Assembly (NCBI GenBank): GCA_021372005.1
Contig: JAJFVC010000060.1
Location: forward strand, 62,001 to 126,000
Direction: 5' to 3'
Length of the DNA: 64,000 nucleotides
Origin: Planctomycetaceae bacterium
Lineage (GTDB): Bacteria > Planctomycetota > Planctomycetia > Pirellulales > Thermoguttaceae
Positions 26,368 through 34,789 of the stretch are shown here, piece by piece. The position numbers and the translations under genes were made by a program. A model generated the notes under the pieces. That model was not told the origin of the DNA and searched no databases. It saw only the letters and a list, made by a program, of their open reading frames with translations. Numbering within the stretch: position 1 is the stretch's first letter; the number at the start of each line of letters is the position of its first letter.

Positions 26368-28854
26368 CTACTCGTCGTAAGGCCCCAAAAACCGTTCACC
26401 ATTGAAATGGATCATGTGTGATGGAGCATCAGCCACCCAGACTTCCGTTTCCCATGAGATGTCACCGAGATATCTGACCATTGCAGCCCGGTCTAGGAAG
26501 GCCGTGACAAAAACAAGCCCAACCTTGCAGCCGGCAAACAGACGTTTCAATTCGTCATGCCGTTTTCCGTCCACAGGGCCATGACTGGTCACAGCCTCGA
26601 TCAGTACGAGCCATTTCTTCTGGCTACGGTAGACCACCACATCGGGCATCTTTCCGTGCGAATCGACTTCGACTCCCAGTCGAGCAAGCGCTGCTTCGTC
26701 GAAATAGGTCCACTTCGTGTCCGTGTCGCCGACGTAGATCGGTTTGCCGTCAGGAGTGAATCGTGGGCAGAACTCTTCGATGATTTCCTTTATAAGGACG
26801 TTCTGACCGCCAGGAGACAGGTCAATCTTCTCGCCGGTGGCTAAAGTCAACGGGATTCTTGCCATTTTGCGTTCCTTGGCATAGCGAGCCTTCAATGTCT
26901 CAACCGACGTGAGCCATGTCCGAAGATTCTTATCCCATACCTTCGTTCCGTAAGTGCGCAACAACTCCAGCGCACCCTTCTCAACTTGGTAAACCGTCTT
27001 CGGACTATTGATCGGCCGGGAAGGCTTTTCAGGATTTGCTACAATGATCCCGGCTTCCATGAATTGATGGGCGGTTTGCCGCCGGACCGTCTCACGGGTA
27101 TTCGGTGCATATCGCTTGCCATAGTGCTCGGCAAACCAATCCATGATCGGCGTGATGCCTCGCAGCGGAGCTGATGCCTTACGCCACGCGGCATTGGGCG
27201 GCAAATCAAGCAGCGCCAATAACGTGAGGGCAGATCGCTCATTTTGCTGCGCCTTTGGCAAACCAAGCTCAGACAAAATCCCTTGCGCCTCTGAAATGCG
27301 TTGCGTCACTTTGACAGGATCATCGTCTGCCATGTTCAACTCCTCTCGGATTAGCGAGTCAAGCTCATCTTGACTCGGGAACGATTCACCAATTCGGCCG
27401 CCGATTCGGTCTAACGTTTCCAGGTCTGGATACTTGAGGCTGCGCAGGTCGGTGGCGTTCACCTGCGTATGCCCGCTGAACTGGCGAAAATAGGCGTCCA
27501 CCAGTGTCGAATTAAGATAGGCAGCCAACCCCTTGGCGAGCAGGATGGGCAGGCCATTGCCTCTCCGGTGGAAATAATTCAGATGGTTTTCAAAGCCGTA
27601 GTCATCACCGGGCAGCCGATTGGGACCGCAAACGGCCGCCGCAACCCGTCGTCTCTCCTCCTTTGCCGAAAACCGTTTGACCAGCACGTAGTTGCCCGCC
27701 GGAACAAGGAGGTTCTCCGTGTTCGGCGCAACCATCAGGTAGTTCGGCTTCTTACCTGGCCTCGGCCAGATGATATAGCCGTTCTCGAAGTGGACGGGGT
27801 AAACCAAAGGAACGGTCCTACCATTGCTCTCAAAGGCCAACGCCGTCTTCGCACGGAAATCGACTACTCGACCCGTAGACACCTGGATTCCCAGGTCGTC
27901 AAGAGTTGCTACAAACCCCTGCACACGCTCGGCAAGACGAGTTCCGATTTCGTCGGGCACGACGTGAATCACCATGTCCGGGTCATTGGGGTTGACTAAT
28001 TCTTCGGGCTGGACCTCGCGCACGCAAATGTCTGGGTCTTTCGGGTTGGCCGACGAAGAGACGACGGCCTTGTCCGTGGACTTGCCTTTGACTGCCCGAA
28101 AAATCACGTTCTCTTGCAAAACGTCGGCATCCTTGAAGGCCGAGTTGCGAGACTCGAAAACGTGAACCCGTTGCAGCGTCATTTCGCGCAAGAGCGCCTC
28201 ACGGAAGGGGCGGAAGTAGGGGCCGTTGCAGAAGCTCCTGGGAGTGATGGCGACCATTTCGCCGCCTTCGTCAAGCAGCCGAAAGGTAAGCCAGAGAAAC
28301 GCCGTGTAGAGATTGCTCGTTTCGATCCCTACCGATCGTAGTGCCCGGCGCGTTTCGGATTCGCTATGCAGTTTCCGATACGGTGGGTTCAGGATGGCGC
28401 AGTCAAAAGCCGAATGTGCCGTCCCCCACAATGGACGATCCGCTAGCTGTTCAACGGCCGACCCAATAAAGTCGGCTTCGATCACGTCGGCTTGAAACGC
28501 AATTTCGGCGGCCCGGCAGACCTCGCCACAATCCTCGACGGTCTGTCGAAGATGTTCGGCCAAGCGGCGGTCAGCCTCATAGGCGGTCAGGTGGATCGAC
28601 GATGGCCGCTGTTCCAGGGCGCAGGCATGGGTGATCCAGGCCACCGAAAGGCTGCCTACCCCCGCGCCGGGGTCAAGCAAACGGACATGCCCAACCCTGG
28701 GTTTCGCCAGATCAGCCATGAAGCGGGCAATTGGAGCCGGCGTAAAGAACTGCCCCATTGCAGCCCGGTGGGCCGGGACCAGCCGCCTACCAACATCAAG
28801 GCGAATCAAGTCCACCCGGTCAGCCAATCCGTTGTAGTCCAGAATCGCCGCCAT
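26368..28854 (-). CDS. Single-chain restriction-modification enzyme: Eco57I-type adenine methyltransferase fused to BsuBI/PstI-type endonuclease
   Basis: An 828-aa protein joining both activities. The methyltransferase part has motif X GQFFTP (34-39), SAM-binding LLDPGAGVGSL (59-69) and catalytic NPPY (156-159), so it is an N6-adenine enzyme; residues about 300-500 look like a target-recognition region (GFENHLNYFH, SGHTQVNATDLRSLKYP). From about 570 on it matches the BsuBI/PstI nuclease family, with MPDVVVY (D738) and LIEAVTSHGPV (E753). Known relatives recognise CTGCAG and are separate R and M proteins; specificity here is inferred. A promoter-like TGCACA-N17-TACAAT and GAGAGG precede ATG 28854. 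Composition is lower in GC than the flanks, a sign of transfer. Confidence 0.85.
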   Translation of the reverse strand: MAAILDYNGLADRVDLIRLDVGRRLVPAHRAAMGQFFTPAPIARFMADLAKPRVGHVRLLDPGAGVGSLSVAWITHACALEQRPSSIHLTAYEADRRLAEHLRQTVEDCGEVCRAAEIAFQADVIEADFIGSAVEQLADRPLWGTAHSAFDCAILNPPYRKLHSESETRRALRSVGIETSNLYTAFLWLTFRLLDEGGEMVAITPRSFCNGPYFRPFREALLREMTLQRVHVFESRNSAFKDADVLQENVIFRAVKGKSTDKAVVSSSANPKDPDICVREVQPEELVNPNDPDMVIHVVPDEIGTRLAERVQGFVATLDDLGIQVSTGRVVDFRAKTALAFESNGRTVPLVYPVHFENGYIIWPRPGKKPNYLMVAPNTENLLVPAGNYVLVKRFSAKEERRRVAAAVCGPNRLPGDDYGFENHLNYFHRRGNGLPILLAKGLAAYLNSTLVDAYFRQFSGHTQVNATDLRSLKYPDLETLDRIGGRIGESFPSQDELDSLIREELNMADDDPVKVTQRISEAQGILSELGLPKAQQNERSALTLLALLDLPPNAAWRKASAPLRGITPIMDWFAEHYGKRYAPNTRETVRRQTAHQFMEAGIIVANPEKPSRPINSPKTVYQVEKGALELLRTYGTKVWDKNLRTWLTSVETLKARYAKERKMARIPLTLATGEKIDLSPGGQNVLIKEIIEEFCPRFTPDGKPIYVGDTDTKWTYFDEAALARLGVEVDSHGKMPDVVVYRSQKKWLVLIEAVTSHGPVDGKRHDELKRLFAGCKVGLVFVTAFLDRAAMVRYLGDISWETEVWVADAPSHMIHFNGERFLGPYDE

Positions 28855-28877
28855 GCGAATACCTCTCGGAAAGAAGT

Positions 28878-28906
28878 CATTGTAGCCCGAGGACTCGCGC
28901 TTGTGC
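28878..28906 (-). promoter_or_regulatory. Promoter of the restriction-modification gene
   Basis: On the minus strand TGCACA and TACAAT are separated by 17 bases; the -10 box ends about 24 bases before ATG 28854, and GAGAGG stands eight bases before it. Upstream, 28907-29066 holds no gene. Confidence 0.5.
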
Positions 28907-29068
28907 AGTAGTGCCGCGTGCTTGTCATGCCGATGATGGCTTGTGCGTGTGTCGCCTGCCAGTTTGGCATGAGAAACTGAAGTTACTGGCCCGCGGGGGG
29001 GTACCTAACAACGACTCCAGCCCATGTTGACAAATTTATTTCAACGGTTTTCTCTACCTGTTTTCACC

Positions 29069-29120
29069 TTGAGGGTCTGGTGGTAGCATACCGTGCAGGT
29101 TCAAGTCCTATTTCCCGCAC
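29069..29120 (+). repeat. Degenerate 3' copy of tRNA-Leu (far attachment site)
   Basis: It repeats tRNA-Leu from the anticodon loop to the 3' end: TTGAGGG, the variable arm, GTTCAAGTCC and CCCGCAC are all present. Differences from the intact gene are C to T after TTGAGGG, one A missing in GCAATACC, and G to A before the acceptor end. The 5' half of the tRNA is absent, so it is not a functional gene. Confidence 0.85.
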
Positions 29121-29175
29121 TGCCTCCCTTCGTTGTCGCGGCGCGACATCTTCGCGTCGCCATGAGCGATCGTTT

Positions 29176-30417
29176 ATGAAAAAATTTTTGCTTGTGCTGA
29201 CGGTGATCTTTTCCTTGTCGGTCGGTTTTTCTCATGCGGATTCCGTTGAGTCAAAAAAACCGTTGATCGCGTATGTCGGCGCTTTCAGCTCTCCACTCCG
29301 CGATATGCCGCCCACTCAAGTGGACCTCCCGCCCGGCAACGGTCGCGGCATCTACATCTTTCGAGTCAATCGCGACACCGGCGCCCTGACGCCCGTCGAC
29401 GTTTTCCGGCTCGGCACGAGTCCCAACGGTCTGGCGGTCAATGCCGAGGGGACCCGCCTGTATTCGACCAACGAAACCGCTCGCACCGGCGACAGCAAGC
29501 AAGGAACGATCAGCGCCTTTGCCATCGATCGCGCCAGCGGCGCGCTCACGCCGCTCAACACGGTCCGTTCCGGCGGCGCGGGCCCCACCGATTTGCATCT
29601 GCATCCGTCCGGGCGGTTCGTTCTGGTGGCCAACTACTTCGGCGGCTCCGTGGCCGTGCTGCCCGTCCTGCCCGACGGCCGGCTCGCCGAACCTTCGGAC
29701 GTCAAAACCGACTCCGGCCGGGTCGGTCCGGTTCAGGCCCAAAACGCCCCGCCCGGCAGTTTCGCCCGAAGCGGCCACGATCGAACCCACGCCCACATGA
29801 TTCAAGCCGATCCGGCGGGCCAATTCGTGTTGCACGTCGACCTGGGGCTCGACAAGTTTTTCATCTGGAAATTCGACGATCAAAAAGGCACGCTGACGCC
29901 CGCCGCCTACGCCGAAGTCTCGCTGCCCCCGGGCGACGGGCCGCGCCATTTTCAGTTTCACCCCAACGGCCGCTGGCTTTATTCCATTCAAGAAGAAGGC
30001 TCGACCGTCACGTTGTTCGACTACGACGCGGCGACCGGCCGGTTGACCTCGCGCCAGACCATTTCGACGCTGCCGCCCGGTTTCGCCGGCACGAATTTCT
30101 GCTCCGGAATTCTGGTGTCCGCCGACGGACGCTTCGTCTACGCGGGCAATCGGCTGCACGACAGCATCGCGGTGTTTTCGGTCGGTCCCAACGGCGAGCT
30201 GACGTTCACCGGCGAACATTGGACGCACGGCGACTATCCGCGCAGCTTTCAGTTCGATCCCACCGGCCGATTTCTTTATTGCTGCAATCAGCGCGGCGAC
30301 AACTTGGCCGTCTTCCACGTGGATCGCAAGACCGGGGCCCTCCGATTCGCCGATCAGTACGTCCCGGTCGGCAATCCGTCGATGATCGTTTTCGTCGATT
30401 TGGCCAAGTCGCGCTAA
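29176..30417 (+). CDS. Secreted lactonase / 6-phosphogluconolactonase-like beta-propeller
   Basis: A 413-aa protein of the seven-bladed Pgl (YbhE) family, which hydrolyses 6-phosphogluconolactone or related lactones. Unlike the cytosolic enzyme it begins with a signal peptide (MKKFLLVLTVIFSLSVGFSH, cleavage after SHA near residue 21). Blade motifs include IYIFRVNRDTGALTP, GTSPNGLAVNAEG, DLHLHPSGRFVLVANYFGGS, THAHMIQADPAGQFVLHVDLG, GDGPRHFQFHPNGRWLY and DYPRSFQFDPTGRFLYCCNQ. Export suggests a substrate outside the pentose phosphate pathway, as with other planctomycete family members. ATG 29176 is the only start that gives the signal sequence. It was probably the original downstream neighbour of tRNA-Leu. 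Confidence 0.9.
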   Translation: MKKFLLVLTVIFSLSVGFSHADSVESKKPLIAYVGAFSSPLRDMPPTQVDLPPGNGRGIYIFRVNRDTGALTPVDVFRLGTSPNGLAVNAEGTRLYSTNETARTGDSKQGTISAFAIDRASGALTPLNTVRSGGAGPTDLHLHPSGRFVLVANYFGGSVAVLPVLPDGRLAEPSDVKTDSGRVGPVQAQNAPPGSFARSGHDRTHAHMIQADPAGQFVLHVDLGLDKFFIWKFDDQKGTLTPAAYAEVSLPPGDGPRHFQFHPNGRWLYSIQEEGSTVTLFDYDAATGRLTSRQTISTLPPGFAGTNFCSGILVSADGRFVYAGNRLHDSIAVFSVGPNGELTFTGEHWTHGDYPRSFQFDPTGRFLYCCNQRGDNLAVFHVDRKTGALRFADQYVPVGNPSMIVFVDLAKSR

Positions 30418-30420
30418 ACG

Positions 30421-30656
30421 CGCATTATGCGTGTTCTAACCAGAAAGTGCGCGGTTACGTCCCAGTTTCGCCAATACCGCCATGTTTCCTATTGCCGCCA
30501 TTGAGACGCTTGCGATTTCGCAAAAGATTGACAAGTCACGTCGTTTTTCTAAAAAGTCTTGTGAAATCGCAAGCGGTTGGAACGTCCGAGGGAAACGACC
30601 AACCGCCTTCGCGGAAGAGCATCCGCGCATTCTCAAGTTGGAACGCGTATTATGCG
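30421..30656. repeat. 236-bp inverted-repeat element (MITE-like) between converging genes
   Basis: Outer arms at 30421-30454 and 30623-30656 are inverted copies with 26 of 34 positions matching. Inside, CGCTTGCGATTTC (30507-30519) and GAAATCGCAAGCG (30563-30575) form a perfect 13-bp inverted repeat. The hydF stop codon (30650-30652) lies within the right arm. No ORF of note is inside. Confidence 0.65.
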
Positions 30657-31885
30657 GTGGCCGTTCGATACGCATCGAGTGCGTCGGGAAACGGTCCGAG
30701 CGCCCGATCGAAGATGCCCAGCGTGTAGGCGATCGTCAGTCCGTAGTTCGTGATCGGCACGCCCGCCTGCCGGCATCGGGCCTGTCGGGTGAGCATCTCG
30801 CGGCGATTCCACATGCACGCCCCGCAATGAATCACCAGCCGATAGTCGCTCAAATCGGGCGGAAAGTCGTGGCCTTGCGTGGTGTCGATCCGCAACGCGC
30901 CGCCGACGTATTGCGTGAGCCATCGCGGAATCTTGACCCGGCCGATGTCGTCGCCGATCGGATGGTGCGTGCACGCCTCGGCCACCAACACCCGATCGCC
31001 GGGCCGAAGCCGCTCGATGGCCGTCGCCCCTTCGACCAACTGCCGCAGATCGCCCTTCTGCCGAGCGAACAGAATCGAGAACGACGTCATCGGGACCGAC
31101 GCGGGCGTGTCGGCCGCCACCTTCAAAAACGCCTGCGAATCGGTGACCACCAACGCCGGCGGACGCGTCAATCGCCCGAGCGCCTCGCGCAGCTCGCGCT
31201 CCTTGACCACCATGCAAAAGGCGTCGCCGTCCAACAGGTCGCGGATCGCCTGAACCTGCGGAACAATCAATCGCCCCTTCGGCGCCTCCATGTCGATCGG
31301 CACGACCAACACGGCCAACTCACCCGGCGGAACCAGATCGGCCACCAGCGACGGCGCCTGCACAAAATCCTCGGGCGCCGACTGCACAATCGCCTCGCGC
31401 AGCTCCTCGACGCCGCACCGCTGGCTGGCCACGGTTTCGACCGCCGGAATTTTTTTCTCACGCAGCCGATCCTGCAACTCGGCCGAAGGTTTCGCAAGGT
31501 CCGATTTATTCAGTGCGACAAGAATCGGGATGTTTCGTCCCCGCAACTCGTCCACAATCCCGTCTTCAAACTCGCCCCAGCGGCCGGCGTCGACCACCAA
31601 AATGCCCAAATCGGTGCGGTCGAACACCTGCCGCGTCTTGGCCACCCGCTTCTCGCCCAACGCCCCCAGGTCGTCAATTCCGGCCGTGTCGATCCAAAGC
31701 ACGGGCCCCAACGGCAGCAGCTCCATCGGTTTCTCGACCGGATCGGTCGTCGTGCCGGCCACCGCCGAAACGATCGACGCCTCTTGCCGCGTCATCGCGT
31801 TCAACAGCGACGACTTGCCGGCGTTCCGGCGTCCGAACAATCCAATGTGCAATCGAAGCCCCTTGGGCGCGGATGCGGTTTTCAT
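30650..31885 (-). CDS. hydF: [FeFe]-hydrogenase maturation GTPase HydF
   Basis: Scaffold on which the 2Fe subcluster of [FeFe]-hydrogenase is assembled before transfer to HydA. The 411-aa protein has an N-terminal Era-like GTPase domain with P-loop GRRNAGKS (18-25), switch TTTDPVEK and DTAG, a dimerisation domain, and a C-terminal cluster domain with C305-T-H307 and C354-x2-C357. The spacing CxH-x46-CxxC fits the HydF signature. It is the last gene of hydE-hydG-aspA-hydF and begins 28 bases after the aspA stop. Its stop is inside an inverted-repeat element. Confidence 0.95.
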   Translation of the reverse strand: MKTASAPKGLRLHIGLFGRRNAGKSSLLNAMTRQEASIVSAVAGTTTDPVEKPMELLPLGPVLWIDTAGIDDLGALGEKRVAKTRQVFDRTDLGILVVDAGRWGEFEDGIVDELRGRNIPILVALNKSDLAKPSAELQDRLREKKIPAVETVASQRCGVEELREAIVQSAPEDFVQAPSLVADLVPPGELAVLVVPIDMEAPKGRLIVPQVQAIRDLLDGDAFCMVVKERELREALGRLTRPPALVVTDSQAFLKVAADTPASVPMTSFSILFARQKGDLRQLVEGATAIERLRPGDRVLVAEACTHHPIGDDIGRVKIPRWLTQYVGGALRIDTTQGHDFPPDLSDYRLVIHCGACMWNRREMLTRQARCRQAGVPITNYGLTIAYTLGIFDRALGPFPDALDAYRTATA

Positions 31886-31913
31886 AAGAGCGTCAAACCA
31901 ACGCGGTCCAAAA

Positions 31914-33305
31914 TCAACTCCCCAACTTCGTCACTCGCTCGGGCGAAACCAGCACGTCAAACTCTTCGGCCGTGAGCAGCTTTTGGTCGATCGCCATTTG
32001 ACGCAGATCCGCGTGGCCGTCGGCCGCGGCTCGGGCCAATCGCTCGGCGGCTTCGTAGCCAATCCGCTCGACCAACGCCGTCAACACCGCCGTGCTGTTG
32101 CACACGTTCCGACGGCAACGCTCGGGACACGCCTCCAACCCCGCGACACAATGCCGTGCGAAAATGTCGCAGGCGTCGGCCAGCAGGTCGATCTCCGTCA
32201 AAAGGCTGTCGGCCACGAGCGGCAGAAATTGGCTCAATTCCAAGTTGCCCCCGCCCACGGCTTGCGCGATCATCTGATCGTGGCCCATCACGGCGATGGC
32301 CGCCTGCGCGACCGCTTCGGGAATGACCGGATTCACCTTGCCGGGCATGATCGACGAGCCGGCCTGACGCGGCGGCAATCGAATTTCGCCCAATCCCGCC
32401 GCGGGCCCCGACGAGAGCAATCGCAGATCGTTCGCCGTCTTCAACAGGTTCACGGCCAGCGTGCGCAGGATGCCGCTCACCTCGACCACCGCGTCGACGT
32501 TTTGCGTGGCCTCGACCAGATTTTCAGCCCGAGCCAGCCCCAGGCCCGTAATCGCACGCAGGTGCTCGACGACGCGAAAGATGTATTGCCGCGGCGCGCC
32601 CAGCCCGGTGCCGATCGCGGTGCCGCCCAGATTGACCACGCGCAGCCGCTCCTGACATTGATAGATTCGCCACCGATCCCGGGCCAGCGCCTCGCCGTAG
32701 GCCGACATCTCGCGTCCGAGCGTCGTGAGCACCGCGTCCTGCATCTCGGTGCGTCCGATTTTGACGATGCCGGCCCACTGTTTTTCCTTCACTTGAAAGG
32801 CTTCCTGCAACGCGACCACGCGGCGTTCCAAATCGGCCAGCGCCCCAAGCGCCGCCACCCGAAGCGCCGTCGGATAGGCGTCATTCGTCGACTGGTGCCG
32901 GTTCAGATCGTCGTGCGGATCGAGCGTCGCATAGTCGCCCAACGGCCGACCCAACCGTTGCAACGCCCGATTGGTCAGCACCTCGTTGACGTTCATGTTG
33001 GTCGACGTGCCCGCGCCGCCCTGCAACGCGTCGACCACCACATGGGCGTCCAACCGGCCATCGATCATCTCGCGGCACGCCGTTTCGATGGCGTTGAAGG
33101 TCGGCTCATCCCAGCGGCCCAACTCGTGATTGGTCCGCGCCGCGGCCAACTTGACCGCGCCGAACGCATGGACCAACCGCCGCGCGACCGGACGCCGGGC
33201 CAACGGAAAATTCTCGACCGCCCGCAGCGTGTGGATGCCCCAAAGCGCATCGGCTGGCACGTCGCGGCTGCCCAACAGATCAGTCTCTCGGCGATCGTTC
33301 ACCAT
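31914..33305 (-). CDS. aspA: Aspartate ammonia-lyase-like enzyme in the hyd maturation cluster
   Basis: A 463-aa fumarase/aspartase superfamily enzyme. Signatures are the N-terminal ERDLLGSRDVPADALWGIHT-like start, GAGTSTNMNVNEVLTNRA, DDLNRHQSTNDAYPTALR, GRTEMQDAV and the catalytic-loop motif GSSIMPGKVNPV. It would interconvert aspartate with fumarate and ammonia. Its start overlaps the hydG stop by one base (TAATG), so it belongs to the hyd operon; aspA-like genes occur beside hydEFG in other bacteria. Supplying ammonia for the bridging dithiomethylamine ligand is a reasonable inference. Distinguishing aspartase from fumarase needs alignment. Confidence 0.88.
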   Translation of the reverse strand: MVNDRRETDLLGSRDVPADALWGIHTLRAVENFPLARRPVARRLVHAFGAVKLAAARTNHELGRWDEPTFNAIETACREMIDGRLDAHVVVDALQGGAGTSTNMNVNEVLTNRALQRLGRPLGDYATLDPHDDLNRHQSTNDAYPTALRVAALGALADLERRVVALQEAFQVKEKQWAGIVKIGRTEMQDAVLTTLGREMSAYGEALARDRWRIYQCQERLRVVNLGGTAIGTGLGAPRQYIFRVVEHLRAITGLGLARAENLVEATQNVDAVVEVSGILRTLAVNLLKTANDLRLLSSGPAAGLGEIRLPPRQAGSSIMPGKVNPVIPEAVAQAAIAVMGHDQMIAQAVGGGNLELSQFLPLVADSLLTEIDLLADACDIFARHCVAGLEACPERCRRNVCNSTAVLTALVERIGYEAAERLARAAADGHADLRQMAIDQKLLTAEEFDVLVSPERVTKLGS

Positions 33306-34729
33306 TAGAAATAAAGGTCTCGCTCGTCGTTGTGGACAATCCGCTGCAAACGGTTTTGAAGCTGGCGTTTTCGCTCGCCTTCGGGAAACTTCTCCACTTC
33401 GGCGAGGATGGCGTTTTCACCGGCCGCTCGGGTCTCGGGCGAAGCGTAGTCGATCAGATACTCCATCAACGTGCTCAGCGCGTTGGGCGTGCAAAGATTC
33501 TGAATGAAGCCCGGAATGGCGAACTCCATGAATTGCTCGCCGGTCCGCCCCGACCGATAGCACGCCGTGCAAAAGCTCGGGATGTAGCCGTCGACAAGAA
33601 GCTCGCGGACGACGGTGTCCAGCGGGCGGATGTCGCCCAACTCGAACTGTTCGAGCTCCATCACCTGCGAATCGCTCGTTTCCGTATAGCCGCCGATTTC
33701 GACCCGGCTTCCCGCGTCGATCTGCGAGATGCCGAACGACATGATTTCGCGTCGCACCGCCGGCGGTTCGCGCGCCGTGCAAATCAGCCCGGTGTACGGA
33801 ACCGAAAGCCGCAAAATGGCCACCAGCCGCTTGAACTGCTCGTCGGTGACGAAATAGGTCTCGTCGAGCGTCGTGCCGCAGGCCGGACGCAGCCGCGGGA
33901 AACTGATCGTGTGCGGGCCGACGTTGAAATGCTTTTGCAGATGCAAGGCGTGGCTGACCAGCCCGAGCACCTCGAAACGCCAGTCGTACAATCCGAACAG
34001 CGCCCCGATGCCCACGTCGTCGCAGCCGGCCTCCATGGCCCGGGCCACGCCGTCGAGCCGCCAGAGAAAATCGCCCTTGAACGTGTTGGTCGGGTGCACA
34101 CGGCGATACGTTTCGTGATGATACGTCTCCTGAAAAATCTGATAGGTGCCGATGCCGGCCTCTTTCACGATGGCGTAGCTTTCGTGGTCCAGCGGGGCGG
34201 CGTTCAAGTTGGCCCGGCGGATTTCGCCGTGACCCGTCTTCGTCGCGTACACCTGCCGAATGCACTCGGCCATGTACGGGGCGTCGTAGCGGGGATGCTC
34301 GCCGAACACCAAAATCAGCCGCTTGTGGCCCTTGTTTTCGAGCGCCACAATCTGCTCGCGCAACTGCTCCGCACTCAACGTCCGCCGCACCTCGTGAACG
34401 TTCGACCGCCGAAACGCGCAATACGCGCAATCGTTCGTGCACTCGTTGCCGACGTACACCGGCGCGAACAACACGATCCGGTTGCCGTACACGTCGCGTT
34501 TCAACTGCCGGGCGGCGCCAAAAATCTCCTCGACCAGCGACGGCTCCTCGACCGACAACAGCGCGGCGGTCTCGGCCACCGACAGCGGCTGCTTGGCCAT
34601 GCTTTTGGCGATGATGTCGCGGATTTCGCCCGGCTCGGCGCGACGCTCGAGCAAGCCGTGCAGATACGCCTCATCAATAAAGTCGTATCCGCCGCGGCTG
34701 AGCTGTTTTCGATTCAATAACAAAGGCAT
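33305..34729 (-). CDS. hydG: [FeFe]-hydrogenase maturase HydG (tyrosine lyase, radical SAM)
   Basis: Radical SAM enzyme that cleaves tyrosine to p-cresol and dehydroglycine and makes the CO and CN ligands of the H-cluster. The 474-aa product has the SAM-cluster motif CTNDCAYC (C97, C101, C104), core motifs LILVFGEHPRYD, GTYQIFQETYHHETYRRVHP and, near the C-terminus, CTACYRSGRTGEQFM whose CxxC binds the second, dangler-iron cluster. Length and order are those of HydG, not the related ThiH, which lacks that C-terminal pair. ATG 34729 has AGGAG about seven bases upstream. It is followed by aspA with a one-base overlap. Confidence 0.97.
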   Translation of the reverse strand: MPLLLNRKQLSRGGYDFIDEAYLHGLLERRAEPGEIRDIIAKSMAKQPLSVAETAALLSVEEPSLVEEIFGAARQLKRDVYGNRIVLFAPVYVGNECTNDCAYCAFRRSNVHEVRRTLSAEQLREQIVALENKGHKRLILVFGEHPRYDAPYMAECIRQVYATKTGHGEIRRANLNAAPLDHESYAIVKEAGIGTYQIFQETYHHETYRRVHPTNTFKGDFLWRLDGVARAMEAGCDDVGIGALFGLYDWRFEVLGLVSHALHLQKHFNVGPHTISFPRLRPACGTTLDETYFVTDEQFKRLVAILRLSVPYTGLICTAREPPAVRREIMSFGISQIDAGSRVEIGGYTETSDSQVMELEQFELGDIRPLDTVVRELLVDGYIPSFCTACYRSGRTGEQFMEFAIPGFIQNLCTPNALSTLMEYLIDYASPETRAAGENAILAEVEKFPEGERKRQLQNRLQRIVHNDERDLYF

Positions 34730-34789
34730 GTTCACTCCTCGCGGGGCACGACGCACGCACCCCCAAAACCCAAAAACACAAATGACGAA

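Larger units (their letters stand above)
26110..29120. mobile_element. tRNA-Leu-associated island with a single restriction-modification gene
   Basis: The 3' 53 bases of tRNA-Leu (26058-26110) recur, with two substitutions and one deletion, at 29069-29120. Between these att-like repeats lies one large gene of lower GC content than its neighbours. This is the layout of site-specific insertion at a tRNA 3' end, where the element restores the tRNA and displaces the old end to the far side. No integrase is visible, so the element is a remnant or moves with help. Confidence 0.65.

Noticed and set aside
31290-33308. Open frame of 672 codons antisense to hydF and aspA
   Set aside because: Both minus-strand genes carry complete family motifs; the antisense product does not.
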